Origin: an uncultured Dysgonomonas sp.
Lineage (GTDB): Bacteria; Bacteroidota; Bacteroidia; Bacteroidales; Dysgonomonadaceae
Direction of reading: 5' to 3'
DNA: 33,440 nucleotides
NCBI GenBank assembly: GCA_937995835.1
Contig: CALKIV010000017.1
Location: 1-33,440 of the forward strand
Below are positions 17,349 through 27,500 of the stretch, piece after piece. Made by a program: the position numbers and the translations under genes. The notes under the pieces are model-generated. The model did not search any database. It had not been told where the DNA came from and saw nothing but the letters and a program-made list of their open reading frames with translations. Each line of letters begins with the position of its first letter. Position 1 is the stretch's first letter.

Positions 17349-18683
17349 ATGGAAGAATTTCTAATTAAAGCATTGCAACTGTTTCTCAGCCTATCTATTT
17401 TGGTAATAGTGCATGAGTTTGGGCACTTTATAGTTGCTAAGCTTTTCAAGATAAGAGTCGAGAAGTTTTATCTCTTTTTCGATCCTGGTTTTGCTTTTTT
17501 TAGATATAAGCCTAAAAACAGTGACACCGAATTTGGAATCGGTTGGTTGCCTTTGGGTGGATATGTGAAAATATCAGGAATGATTGACGAATCTTTCGAC
17601 ACTGCACAGATGGCGCAAGAACCCAAACCTTGGGAGTTTCGCACCAAGCCAGCTTGGCAACGACTATTGGTGATGGCTGCCGGAGCAGTATTCAACTTTG
17701 TTTTGGCATGGTTCATTTATTGTATGATGCTTTTTGCTTGGGGAGATACTTACATTTCGACTAAAGATCTGAAGCATGGAATGACTTATTCTGAAACAGC
17801 TAAAGAGATAGGCTTTCAGGATGGAGATAAGCTTATTAGTGTAGATGGTGAAGATTTTATACTAAGAGGAGGAATATTATCTGTTAATGATATCATGCAG
17901 TTCTTAAATGCCGAGAAGGTGTTGGTGGAACGTGACGGAAAAGAAGTTGTGATTGATATACCAACAGACTTTGGTGAGCGAATAATAAGCAGCAAGAAAG
18001 GGATTTTTCAACAAAGAGTATTAGCTGTTGTAGACAGTGTTGTTGAAAATTCAATTGCAGCAAAGGCCGGCATACAAAAAGGAGATAGCATTGTTAAAAT
18101 TAATGATGTAGAGGTTGCTTCTTTCTCTGACTTCCAACAAGAGGTGATGAAGAGAGAGGCTGAATCTTATACCATTCAAGTATATAGAGATACTTCTCTG
18201 ATCACAATGGCAGATATTTCCTTGAAAAAAGGAGAAACAATGGGTGTCGTTGTGTCCAGCAAAGATTTGATTGATGCTGTGAAAACTGACTCATACTCCT
18301 TTGTGGCTTCATTGACAGCAGGAGGAAAATTGGGATATGAAACTTTGAAGGCTTATGTTTCTCAAATGCGATTCCTTTTCTCGAAAGAAGGTTTAAGCAA
18401 TCTTGGAGGATTTGGAACAATGGGTAGTATGTTCTCTCCTGTTTGGGATTGGCATTATTTTTGGATAATGACAGCCTTTTTGTCCATTGCTTTAGGATTC
18501 TTAAACTTGGTGCCTATACCAATGCTTGATGGAGGACATATCATGTTCTTGCTTTATGAAGCAATTACCAGAAGAAAGCCGAGTGATAAATTTATGGAGC
18601 ATGCTCAAATCATTGGTTTGTTGATAGTTCTTGGTTTGATTATCATTGCCAATGGAAATGATATAATTAGAGCATTCTTTTAA
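17349..18683 (+). CDS. rseP: RIP metalloprotease RseP (site-2 protease)
   Basis: This 444-residue inner-membrane zinc protease cleaves transmembrane anti-sigma factors and signal-peptide remnants inside the membrane. The zinc motif HEFGH is at residues 22-26 in the first helix. A PDZ region occupies ~200-300 (AKAGIQKGDSIVKINDVEV), and the third ligand lies in LNLVPIPMLDGG with D394. A second, less clear PDZ-like stretch precedes it (~130-190). Four transmembrane segments fit the family. It lies 20 bases after dxr, with metF 29 bases on. Substrates cannot be identified from the window. Confidence 0.96.
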   Translation: MEEFLIKALQLFLSLSILVIVHEFGHFIVAKLFKIRVEKFYLFFDPGFAFFRYKPKNSDTEFGIGWLPLGGYVKISGMIDESFDTAQMAQEPKPWEFRTKPAWQRLLVMAAGAVFNFVLAWFIYCMMLFAWGDTYISTKDLKHGMTYSETAKEIGFQDGDKLISVDGEDFILRGGILSVNDIMQFLNAEKVLVERDGKEVVIDIPTDFGERIISSKKGIFQQRVLAVVDSVVENSIAAKAGIQKGDSIVKINDVEVASFSDFQQEVMKREAESYTIQVYRDTSLITMADISLKKGETMGVVVSSKDLIDAVKTDSYSFVASLTAGGKLGYETLKAYVSQMRFLFSKEGLSNLGGFGTMGSMFSPVWDWHYFWIMTAFLSIALGFLNLVPIPMLDGGHIMFLLYEAITRRKPSDKFMEHAQIIGLLIVLGLIIIANGNDIIRAFF

Positions 18684-18712
18684 CTTATTCTTTTATAAAA
18701 CTGAAGTATAAA

Positions 18713-19660
18713 ATGAGTCTGACAAAATTATTTGAAAAAGGGAAAACAGCTTTTTCATTCGAGATATTACCTCCGTTGAAAGGAAATAGCATTGATGCTG
18801 TGTATCGGATTGTTGATAAACTGATTGAGTTCGATCCACGCTGTATCAATATCACGACCCATCATAGCGAGTATCTGTATCGAGATCTGCCAGATGGCAC
18901 TATTCAAAAATATAATATCCGCAAGCGTCCCGGTTCGGTTGCTATTGCAGCAGCCTTACAGTATAAATATAAGGTGATGGCTATCCCTCATATGATTTGC
19001 AAGGGATTTACACGCGAAGAAACAGAGTATGCATTGATTGACTTAGATTTTCTAGGAGTTCAAAATCTATTACTCTTGCGAGGCGATGCCGATAGACTAG
19101 AGTCTAGCCAAATGGGTGGTGATAGAAATAACTATGCACTAGACCTGCAAGAACAGGTGAATAATTTCAATCAAGGGCTTGCGCTAGGAGGCTTTACTTT
19201 CACCGCACCTACTACACCATTTTCTTATGGAATGGCATGTTACCCTGAAGTGCATGAAGAAGCTCCCAATATGGAGTCGGATATTCGCTATATGAAGATG
19301 AAACAAGATGCCGGAGCTGAATATTTTATCACGCAAATGTTTTTTGACAATCAAAAATACTTTTCCTTTGTCGAAAAATGTAGACAGGCAGGTGTTACTG
19401 TTCCCATCATTCCCGGTTTGAAACCAATTGGGTCAATGAGACATCTCACACTTTTGCCTAAAACCTTTAGAGCAAGCATTCCTGAAAGTTTAGAGATAGA
19501 ACTTCGGAAATGTAAAAGTGATGATGAAACCAAAGAAGTGGGAGTGGAGTGGGCAATTGCTCAAAGCCGTGAATTAATGGAGTTTGGCGTGCCAAGTTTA
19601 CACTTTTATACCTTGATGGCAACAGAAAGTGTGAGACGAATAGCCAAAGAGATATATTAA
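18713..19660 (+). CDS. metF: 5,10-methylenetetrahydrofolate reductase
   Basis: This 315-residue flavoenzyme reduces methylene-THF to methyl-THF for methionine synthesis. The TIM-barrel opening FSFEILPPLKG is at 14-24 and contains the catalytic glutamate. INITTHHSEY, IPHMICKGFTREE and NLLLLRGD, the substrate and FAD contacts, follow. ITQMFFDNQKYFSFVEKCR and the C-terminal HFYTLMA complete the barrel. Size is normal for bacterial MetF. The gene lies inside an envelope and replication operon with no metabolic partner next to it. I saw no riboswitch or Met-box-like leader before it, so it probably follows operon expression. Confidence 0.96.
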   Translation: MSLTKLFEKGKTAFSFEILPPLKGNSIDAVYRIVDKLIEFDPRCINITTHHSEYLYRDLPDGTIQKYNIRKRPGSVAIAAALQYKYKVMAIPHMICKGFTREETEYALIDLDFLGVQNLLLLRGDADRLESSQMGGDRNNYALDLQEQVNNFNQGLALGGFTFTAPTTPFSYGMACYPEVHEEAPNMESDIRYMKMKQDAGAEYFITQMFFDNQKYFSFVEKCRQAGVTVPIIPGLKPIGSMRHLTLLPKTFRASIPESLEIELRKCKSDDETKEVGVEWAIAQSRELMEFGVPSLHFYTLMATESVRRIAKEIY

Positions 19661-19680
19661 TATATAGAGATTTCTAAAGT

Positions 19681-20802
19681 ATGTTCAAAGATATTGTAGG
19701 ACAAGATGATGTGAAAAAGCAACTGATCGCCTCTGCTCGAAGCGGAAAGGTCGCTCATGCGCAACTCTTATGTGGCCCTGAGGGAGTTGGAAAACTTTCT
19801 CTTGCCATTGCCTATGCTCAATATCTAAACTGTCTAAATCCTTCCGAGACCGACGCTTGTGGAACTTGTGCATCGTGTGTCAAATATGAAAAGTTGGCAC
19901 ATCCAGACTTACATTTTGTTTTTCCCATTGTTCAAAAGAAACAACAAAAAAAAGAGGTTTGTGACGACTATATGGGTGAGTGGAGAGAAATGATTCATCA
20001 AAGCCCTTACTTCAATCTTAGTCAATGGTTAGCACATATTGATGCCGAAAACTCGCAAGGGTTGATCTATTCCAAGGAGAGCAATGAGATCATTCGTAAA
20101 TTGAGTCTCAGAATTTATGAGGCTAAATATAAAGTAATGATTATTTGGCTACCTGAGCGCATGAATGATGAATGTTCTAACAAGCTGCTGAAAATATTAG
20201 AAGAACCTATGGGCACCACTGTGTTCCTTTTGGTGTCTAATTCACCAGATAAGGTTATTGCTACCATTTTGTCCAGAGCTCAGCGGATAAATATCCATGC
20301 CGTGACTCAAGAGGCTATTGTGGAGAATTTGACTACACAATATCATATAGACTCTGAGGAGGCAAAAAATGTGGCTCATATTTCAAAAGGAAGTTATCTG
20401 CAAGCCATTCAGCACATACGTTTGAATGAGGAGCATAAGTTTTTCCTCGACCTCTTTATTGGTATGATGCGTGCCTCTTATGCCCGAAATATCAAAGAAA
20501 TAAGAAATATTGCAGATAAAATATCTACAATAGGACGAGAAAGGCAGAAAAGTTTTTTATCTTATGCTCAAAATATGGTCAGAGAATACTTTGTAAGCAA
20601 CTTGCAACAGGAAGAGATGGTTTATCTCACCAGAGAGGAATCTGCTTTTGGAGTACGCTTTGCTCCTTTTATAAATGAAAGAAATATCATCGATTTTATG
20701 GATGAATTAGCTTTGGCAGAACGACATATAGAACAAAATGTGAATGCTAAAATGGTGTTCTTTGATCTATGTCTCAAAAATACGATGTTGCTAAAGCGAT
20801 AA
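19681..20802 (+). CDS. holB: DNA polymerase III delta-prime subunit of the clamp loader
   Basis: This 373-residue AAA+ protein is part of the clamp loader that places the beta clamp on DNA. The N-terminal ATPase fold has GPEGVGKLSLA (32-42), in which the usual Thr/Ser after the P-loop lysine is Leu, suggesting weak or absent ATP hydrolysis, as expected for delta-prime. The zinc module uses C51, C60, C63 and C66 (CGTCASC). LLKILEEP and SRAQRI (sensor region) follow. An insertion (~80-135) separates the zinc module from the rest. A RicT-type gene follows, an association also seen in Firmicutes (holB-yaaT), which supports both calls. Confidence 0.93.
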   Translation: MFKDIVGQDDVKKQLIASARSGKVAHAQLLCGPEGVGKLSLAIAYAQYLNCLNPSETDACGTCASCVKYEKLAHPDLHFVFPIVQKKQQKKEVCDDYMGEWREMIHQSPYFNLSQWLAHIDAENSQGLIYSKESNEIIRKLSLRIYEAKYKVMIIWLPERMNDECSNKLLKILEEPMGTTVFLLVSNSPDKVIATILSRAQRINIHAVTQEAIVENLTTQYHIDSEEAKNVAHISKGSYLQAIQHIRLNEEHKFFLDLFIGMMRASYARNIKEIRNIADKISTIGRERQKSFLSYAQNMVREYFVSNLQQEEMVYLTREESAFGVRFAPFINERNIIDFMDELALAERHIEQNVNAKMVFFDLCLKNTMLLKR

Positions 20803-20825
20803 TAAATTGAAATAATATAAACCCA

Positions 20826-20852
20826 CGGAGTCGTGAAAAGGGACTTCGTTTT
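20826..20852 (+). terminator. Short hairpin with T tract between holB and ricT
   Basis: CGGAGTC (20826-20832) and GACTTCG (20842-20848) pair over 7 bp with one G-U, followed by TTTTCT. It could be a weak terminator or attenuator that lowers read-through into ricT, gldH and rbfA. Confidence 0.35.
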
Positions 20853-20871
20853 CTAAATTTTAATAAACAAA

Positions 20872-22488
20872 ATGACTGATAATAATGATAATCGCTATAC
20901 GATAAAAACCTTTAATGATTGTAGAGGTACTTGTAAAACACCAATCGGATGTACTTGTAAAGATGAAGAAGAAAGTGAAGAACAAGCGCCATCTGTACAA
21001 AAGAAACTAGAACTGAAAACGACTACAGATTCAGAAGAGCCAGCACCTACGGGGGGCTGTGCATGTAGCAAAAGACGTCAGAATGGAAGCGTATGTTGTC
21101 AAGGAACAAATAAACTAGAAGTGTATAATTGGCTAGAAGACATATCGGATGTAGTAACTGAGTCGAACATGGTAGAAGTTCAGTTCAAAAATACAAGAAA
21201 AGGTTATTACATCAACAGCAATAATCTAGAGCTCTTCAAGGGAGATATAGTGGCTGTAGAAGCTACGCCCGGGCACGATATTGGTGAGGTGACTCTAACT
21301 GGGAAGCTAGTAGAATTGCAGATGAAAAAAATGCACTTCAGAGGTGACGTGAAGCGTGTTTATCGTAAAGTGAAGCCTGCTGATATGGAAAAATATCAAC
21401 AGGCAAAAGATAAAGAGCACAAAACGATGCTTCGTGCAAGAGAGATAGCAGAAGAGTTGCAACTGGATATGAAGATCAGTGATGTGGAATATCAAGGAGA
21501 TGGTAACAAGGCTATTTTCTATTATATTGCTGATGGGCGTGTAGACTTCAGACAGTTGATCAAGCATTATGCGTCAGAGTTTCGCATCAAGATTGAGATG
21601 AAACAGATTGGAGCTCGTCAAGAAGCCGGTAGAGTAGGGGGAATTGGACCTTGTGGTCGAGAACTTTGCTGCTCTAGCTCTATGTCAAATTTCGTTTCGG
21701 TGTCAACACAAGCGGCTCGTCTTCAAGATATACCTCTTAATCCTCAAAAGCTTGCAGGGCAATGCGGCAAGTTGAAATGTTGCCTCAATTTCGAGGTCGA
21801 TACTTATGTGGAAGCTCAAAAAGGTCTGCCTTCAAGAGATGCCGTATTAGAGACGAAGGATAGCTCATATTTCCATTTAAAAACAGATATTCTTTCAGGG
21901 GTGATAAGTTACTCAACAGATAAGCATTTTGCTGTCAATGTAGTCGCTTTGCCTAAGGAAAGAGTCTTTGAGGTGATAAGACAAAATCGCAAAGGGGAGA
22001 AACCTCTGGCACTGCTTGATGTGGATGTAAATGACTTTGACAAGAATCGCACTCTTGATGTTCTAGAGCAAGAAAGCATCACCCGTTTCGATTCCAGTAA
22101 TAATGCGAAACGTGACGGAGATAATGGTCGTTCACAGCGTAAATCTAGACGTAAGAAAAGAAATCCAGATCAAGAGTCACAAGAAAGAAAAGACAGAAGA
22201 CCTCAAGCAAACAATAGAGAGGAACAGAAAGAAAATGGTGCTCCTAAAAAGTTGATCACTAATCAGCAACGTCAGCAAGAAGGAGCAAATTCAGAAGAAA
22301 ATAAGGCAGAGAGAAAAGAAAGAAATAACAATAATCGCAGAAGAAGGAATAACAACCGTCCTGCTGCAAATAAAGAAGGAGCCCCAGAACAACAACAGCA
22401 ACAAGGCGAAGGGAAAAAAATAGAGAATAGGAGAAGAAAGAAAAATATCAACAGAGGGAAAGATAATGAAGCAAGTAGTGAGCAATAA
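20872..22488 (+). CDS. ricT: PSP1-domain protein of the RicT/YaaT family with long disordered tail
   Basis: This 538-residue protein contains the PSP1 core (~95-320), with the family cysteines C261, C266, C267, C298, C303 and C304 in GPCGRELCC and CGKLKCC. An N-terminal extension adds eight more cysteines (C17, C21, C27, C29, C63, C65, C75, C76). In B. subtilis, YaaT/RicT belongs to the iron-sulfur Ric complex that modulates RNase Y processing and development. From ~410 to 538 the chain is low-complexity, rich in Arg, Lys, Asn and Gln, and probably disordered and nucleic-acid binding. It follows holB by 69 bases and overlaps gldH by 23. The core identity is solid, but its role in this phylum is not established. 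Confidence 0.88.
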   Translation: MTDNNDNRYTIKTFNDCRGTCKTPIGCTCKDEEESEEQAPSVQKKLELKTTTDSEEPAPTGGCACSKRRQNGSVCCQGTNKLEVYNWLEDISDVVTESNMVEVQFKNTRKGYYINSNNLELFKGDIVAVEATPGHDIGEVTLTGKLVELQMKKMHFRGDVKRVYRKVKPADMEKYQQAKDKEHKTMLRAREIAEELQLDMKISDVEYQGDGNKAIFYYIADGRVDFRQLIKHYASEFRIKIEMKQIGARQEAGRVGGIGPCGRELCCSSSMSNFVSVSTQAARLQDIPLNPQKLAGQCGKLKCCLNFEVDTYVEAQKGLPSRDAVLETKDSSYFHLKTDILSGVISYSTDKHFAVNVVALPKERVFEVIRQNRKGEKPLALLDVDVNDFDKNRTLDVLEQESITRFDSSNNAKRDGDNGRSQRKSRRKKRNPDQESQERKDRRPQANNREEQKENGAPKKLITNQQRQQEGANSEENKAERKERNNNNRRRRNNNRPAANKEGAPEQQQQQGEGKKIENRRRKKNINRGKDNEASSEQ

Positions 22489-22948
22489 ATTTTTTCTTGT
22501 CATCATTCTCATGCTGTTCTTTTCTTCGTGTGGAGAAAGAGAACCCTATTATCAATTTAAGGAGCTGAAAAATGGAGATTGGGCAATTGATGAAACTTTG
22601 CTTTTTGAGGTGGATTCAACAAATATAATACTGAACACCCCTTATGATATTTCCATTGAATTGACCAATAATATGGATTATCCTTATCGCAATCTGTGGA
22701 TCGAAATGGCATTTGACACGGGTGATAGTATAAAAGACGAGAAAAAGTTAGAGTTCGTTTTGGCTGACGAGTATGCAAGGTGGATAGGCGATGGCTTTGG
22801 ATCGCTTTTTCAGAGTTCACATGTTGTGCAGAAGGGGTATATTTTCAAAGACAGTGTAAACTTGAAAATAAATATCCGTCACATCATGAAAGACTTAAAC
22901 TTGCACGGAATAGAAAGAATAGGAGTAAAGATTAAAAAACAAGCTTAG
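22466..22948 (+). CDS. gldH: Gliding motility lipoprotein GldH
   Basis: This 160-residue lipoprotein has a signal peptide ending in FFSSC, with C22 as the lipidated residue. The body is short and beta-rich, with the family's YPYRNLWIEMAFDTGD and LHGIERIGVKI stretches. GldH is one of the lipoproteins needed for gliding in Flavobacterium and persists in many non-gliding Bacteroidetes. The start at 22466 lies inside the end of ricT (23-base overlap). AGAGGG upstream could act as a ribosome site. The CHU_C protein elsewhere in this window fits a cell with the associated type IX secretion machinery. No other gld or sprA-type gene is visible here. Confidence 0.9.
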   Translation: MKQVVSNKFFLVIILMLFFSSCGEREPYYQFKELKNGDWAIDETLLFEVDSTNIILNTPYDISIELTNNMDYPYRNLWIEMAFDTGDSIKDEKKLEFVLADEYARWIGDGFGSLFQSSHVVQKGYIFKDSVNLKINIRHIMKDLNLHGIERIGVKIKKQA

Positions 22949-23000
22949 TGAATTTTATAGCGTAATTCATTAAACTTTCAAAAAAAGAAAGAGATATATT

Positions 23001-23351
23001 ATGGAATCAATGAGACAACAAAAAGTAGGCAGACTTCTGCAAAAAGAACTTGGAGATATCTTTCTGAATGATACGAAGAAAATGCCGGGTGTATTGGTCT
23101 CTGTTACTGAAGTTAGAGTCAGCCCGGATTTGGGTTTTGCTAAAACATTTTTGAGCATTTTCCCTTCGGAAAAAGGAGAGGAGATGATAAAGAGTGTTCA
23201 GGGTAACATCAAAAGTGTGCGTTATGAGCTAGGTAAACGTTTGGGAAAACAGCTTCGCATTATCCCCGATCTGGCTTTTCAGTTAGATACATCGTTAGAT
23301 TATTTTGAAAAAATAGACAATCTTATCAATCAAGATAAAAATAAAGAGTAA
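23001..23351 (+). CDS. rbfA: 30S ribosome-binding factor RbfA
   Basis: This 116-residue single KH-domain protein assists maturation of the 16S rRNA 5' end in the small subunit. The N-terminal helix RQQKVGRLLQKELGDIF and the strand VSPDLGFAKTFLSIFP match the family. The segment IKSVRYELGKRLGKQLRIIPDLAFQLD, here given as positions ~73-99, is its usual C-terminal helix-turn-strand. Length is normal. It is 52 bases after gldH, and its stop codon touches the TTG start of the permease gene. Confidence 0.95.
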   Translation: MESMRQQKVGRLLQKELGDIFLNDTKKMPGVLVSVTEVRVSPDLGFAKTFLSIFPSEKGEEMIKSVQGNIKSVRYELGKRLGKQLRIIPDLAFQLDTSLDYFEKIDNLINQDKNKE

Positions 23352-24572
23352 TTGAACTTAGCGCTCCAAATAGCAAGACGATATTTGTTTTCAAAGAAAT
23401 CACATAATGCAATAAATGTGATTTCTGCTATTTCGGCATCCAGCATCATGGTTGCCACGGCAGCGCTTATTTGTGCCCTTTCAGTCTTCAATGGCTTTAC
23501 CTCAGTGGCCGAGAAGATGTTTAGTGCTTTCGATCCGGATCTGAAAATTACCTCCACCTATGGTAAGGTGTTTAAGAAATCAGATATCGAGTACGATCAG
23601 ATAAAATCACTTTCAGATGTGGCATTAGTGTCAGAGTCGTTGGAGGAAAATGCACTGTTGAAATTTTCAGATAGACAGAGAATCATTCTGTTCAAGGGGG
23701 TATCTCCTCAATTTAAAGACTTGGCAAATATCGAGAGCTTGCTCTATGATGGGCAGTTCGAGCTGAGGGGAGATGTTATTGATCATGGAGTTTTAGGGGC
23801 AGGATTGGCTTATCATCTAGGGATCACTCCGGGTTTCTTGACACCCTTAGAACTATATGTCCCCAAGCGTGATGTGAAGGTGAACTTGATGAATCCTTCC
23901 ACTGCTTTCAATCAGAAGAAAGTCTATTTGGCGGGGTCTTTTTCTATTAATAAAGAAGAATATGATGAGCAAATGTTTATCATTTCGATAGACTTGGCAC
24001 GTGAACTTCTAAATTATACAGATGAGGTGACCTCTATCGACCTGAAGGTGAAGAATGGTGCTTGGGTTAGCGATGTGAAGCAGGAGGTGCAAGCCATTGT
24101 GGGAGACGAATACGAAGTCAAGGATAAGTTTGAACAGCAAGCAGACATGTACAAGATGGTGAATATAGAGAAGTGGGTTACATTCTTCATCATCGTTATC
24201 ATTTCCGCAATAGCTGTTTTCAATATTGTGGGTTCTCTTTCTATGCTCATCATAGAGAAAAAAGAAGATATTCGCATCCTTCGTAGTATGGGAGCAAGCA
24301 AGAAACTTGTAGAAAAGATTTTCCTTTTTGAAGGTTGGTTGATTGTGCTTTCGGGAGCTGTCTTAGGTTTGCTGTTAGGCTTGCTGATATGCTTTATGCA
24401 ACAAGAATTCGGAATATTGAAATTGGGATCTTCAGAAGATTTTCTGGTAGAAGACTTCCCTGTTTCTGTGCAGATGTTTGATGTCTTTGCCACCTTCATG
24501 ACAATTAGTATTGTGGGCTTTATCGCAGTTCTTTATCCTATTCTCAATTTACGAAAAGGACTGAAAGAGTAA
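23352..24572 (+). CDS. FtsX-like ABC permease, LolC/LolE type
   Basis: This 406-residue inner-membrane permease has one N-terminal helix (~20-45), a MacB_PCD-like periplasmic domain (~46-265) and three C-terminal helices (~273-295, ~320-350, ~370-395), the FtsX/LolC plan. Such permeases pair with an ATPase to extract lipoproteins or lipids from the inner membrane; no ATPase gene lies nearby. The start is TTG, taken because it follows the rbfA stop without a gap and begins the family sequence LALQIARRYLFSKKSHNAIN. The end converges on the AsmA-like gene with one base between stops. Lol function is likely but not proven; other FtsX-type exporters are possible. Confidence 0.87.
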   Translation: MNLALQIARRYLFSKKSHNAINVISAISASSIMVATAALICALSVFNGFTSVAEKMFSAFDPDLKITSTYGKVFKKSDIEYDQIKSLSDVALVSESLEENALLKFSDRQRIILFKGVSPQFKDLANIESLLYDGQFELRGDVIDHGVLGAGLAYHLGITPGFLTPLELYVPKRDVKVNLMNPSTAFNQKKVYLAGSFSINKEEYDEQMFIISIDLARELLNYTDEVTSIDLKVKNGAWVSDVKQEVQAIVGDEYEVKDKFEQQADMYKMVNIEKWVTFFIIVIISAIAVFNIVGSLSMLIIEKKEDIRILRSMGASKKLVEKIFLFEGWLIVLSGAVLGLLLGLLICFMQQEFGILKLGSSEDFLVEDFPVSVQMFDVFATFMTISIVGFIAVLYPILNLRKGLKE

Positions 24573-24573
24573 C

Positions 24574-27500
24574 TTATTTCTCTTCCTTTTTTTCTTCTTT
24601 TTTATCCCTACTAAAGAACTTTTTTATCTTGCCAAAGAAATCTGCAACGTTTTTTACGAAATTTTGCTTCTGTTCAGATACTCCAACAGCTTCAACTAAT
24701 GGAGGTTGTAAGATTTGCCAAAAGTAATTAAAGTTGGAGTGATACGGATCTCTAACGATTGTTTTCTGAGGTGTTGGCTCTTCAGAGCTTTTTCTTTCAA
24801 CTCCCCATCTATTTACGACATGACTATACAATTTATTTTCCTCGTTGAAGAAGATATCATTCATCAGCACAATGTATAAGCTGTCATACTTCAGTTGCAG
24901 GTCTACCGTTGCCCCCAATGAAGATGCCTCTGTGCAGAAGTTCAGATCATGGATATATCCACTCTTGATGTATGCGGGAGCCATTGGCATTACCAGTTGG
25001 TTGAAATCTCTCATGTCCAATGCTGCAATCTTGGCAGAAAGGTAGAATTTGTCGTTCGTGGAGTCCACAGGTATTTTCCATTCAGCAGTGAATTTCGAAT
25101 CCACTCCCATTAGCAGACCATCAGCATATAGCGTGTAGAAAGTGCTATCGTTGCGTTGAATGTTGGTAAAGTTCTTTACATGTCCATTCATATTATAGAA
25201 TGGGATTCGGGCAGGTTGATAGCCACCTTTAGCCAACTCTTCATAGAGAACAGTAAAGTCTTTGATATCTAGTTCGTCCACCCGATATTTGAGGGGAAGA
25301 CGCTGAAACTGTTCATAGAGTAAAGGCATCTTATTGTGCTCTATTGCTATCTTTTGATTCTTTAAATTTTCTAACAAAACAGAGTTTACTTGCACCTGTT
25401 TAACTAGCAATGTTGAATCTGACAATAGTTTGCTCATATCAATTTCCGAAAGCTTGATGTCGTCCACCTCCACGTTGAACCAGTCTGCTCCTTTGGGGTG
25501 CTGATAGGCAAATTCAAATTTCGGATAGTTAGGTTTCAAGCGCACCTTGTTGATATTGAGTTCCCCTCTTTGCTTGCTAAAATCAATATTGTCAATTTGT
25601 ACATTGTAAAAACTATCAGCAATAGGGTAGTCGATATCTTTGGTGCTGAAAGCTAGCTCTCTAACTTTCGTTTTGTCTTCTCGCCTGTTGCTGTATAAGT
25701 CCTCTATCAATAAATTTGTTGTTGCCAACTTGTTTTTCAAAACTAGCTTATCCTTCTCTTTGACAGCATGCATGAAGTTTAGATTGGAAATGTTGAATCT
25801 CTTAATCTCAATCTGAGTCGCGTATTTTCCAATGAGTTGGTTAATCTCATTTTTGTCTAAAGCTTTTTCCTGTTTGGGGGCTTCCTCTTGTCGCACTTCC
25901 TGATCTGTATAAGACAGAATGGGGTTAATGAATTCAAGATTGCCAATCTTAAGAATAGAATCTAGTCGGTGACTCCATAAGAAAGACTCTAAAAGATATT
26001 GATCAGTAGTAAAATGTAAACGAGAGTTGTTCCCTTCCAGATTAAGTGTTGGTTGTTTAATGCTGATTCTGTTAACAGCGATATCTCCCAGCATGGACAA
26101 ATCCACTTTGCCTGAATTTTTGGATATTTCCTCTCTGTGAGTGTCCTCGCCTTTCTTGATGTCAATATTTGGGCTGTCGAGTATCAGACTGCTGATGCTA
26201 AAGCTTTTTTGAGGTCGCCATCGCAAAGTATCTAATAGCAGTTGGGTAAATTCAGCTTGCGTTGAGCTACCATTGGTTAAATCTTTTAAAACAAACCGAG
26301 GGGCGAGAACATCAAACAGATCGAAAGAGACAGACTCTAAATCAATCAACGGTGTAACTTGCTTTTGTGGCTTATGCTCCTTTTCTTTTTCGTGTTGCTT
26401 TACAATCTCAATAAAAGGTCTCTCCCAAACGAGTGATTTGAAGGATAATTGTTTTTTCTTTATAGCCTTGTCGTCCCATCCCAATAACCTTAGATACGGC
26501 GTTTCGATGGAGACGTACGAAACACTATCTTTTTGTAGCGGAAGAACTCTTAAACCTTTTAGCAGTATATCTCTCGATATACTGTTGAACTCGCCATTGG
26601 CAATCATTATCCGATATCTCCTGTCAGGGGTAATATTGTCAAAGTTTTTAAATTTAAAATCGTACTCATCCCAGCTAAAGAAATAGTCTCTAAATCTGCG
26701 AGTTTCATGATCGATATGAAAATTTTTGGCATAGAAATCTAAGTTGCTAAGTTTGTAACTATTTGCTGTTTTTTCATCCGTATAGTTGGCTTTGGCATCT
26801 TTGATGATAATATCTTTAACAGACACATATTCGATGAATGGGGCGATGCTGTTAAGCAGGTCGTTGATTACATCTTTTTCTTCCTGAGTATCTTTTTTCT
26901 TGGTAAAATGATTTTTCCCTTTGGTAAAGCTGATATTGGGTTTCAGTATTCGAATCTTATCTGCATCCAAACCTTTGTCATATTCTATGCCTTCTATTTG
27001 GAGTTCGTCGAGGTTGCCTTTTATTTTATTTTTTCCTGAAACGTAAGCTATTGGAGAAAGTTGCACTTGCGAAATGCGTAAGAACCTGTCCAAGGTGCTC
27101 AATTGGAATTCGTCCAGAGATACAAAATTGTTATTGCTGTTTAGCTCTCCTTGCACATCAGTAGCGTTCAAGCTAAAATCTTGAACATACTTAATCATAT
27201 TGTAATTATTGTTTGTAGAGTCTACAACAAAATTATAAGCCTTGAAATTAAGCTTGTTTAGTGTGTATAAGTCAGATTGTCTATTCTTCGTTGCTGTATA
27301 TTTAAATTTAGCATCCTCTACATCAATTGTGTTGATAGACAGTCTTTCAAAAATAGGTGAAATCAGTGTGTAGAGCGACCAAGAGGTAATGTCTAATGTG
27401 TTTGATTTTACATCCGATTTGTTGTCATTATCTCCATCTTCTGCCTCTTCTACTGTATAGTATTCAATATTCGGATGCTTTATGCTAAACTCTTTACAGT

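Noticed and set aside
24014..24499. 161-codon minus-strand open frame inside the permease gene
   Set aside because: It overlaps a recognised FtsX-like gene on the other strand, and its product has no family features.
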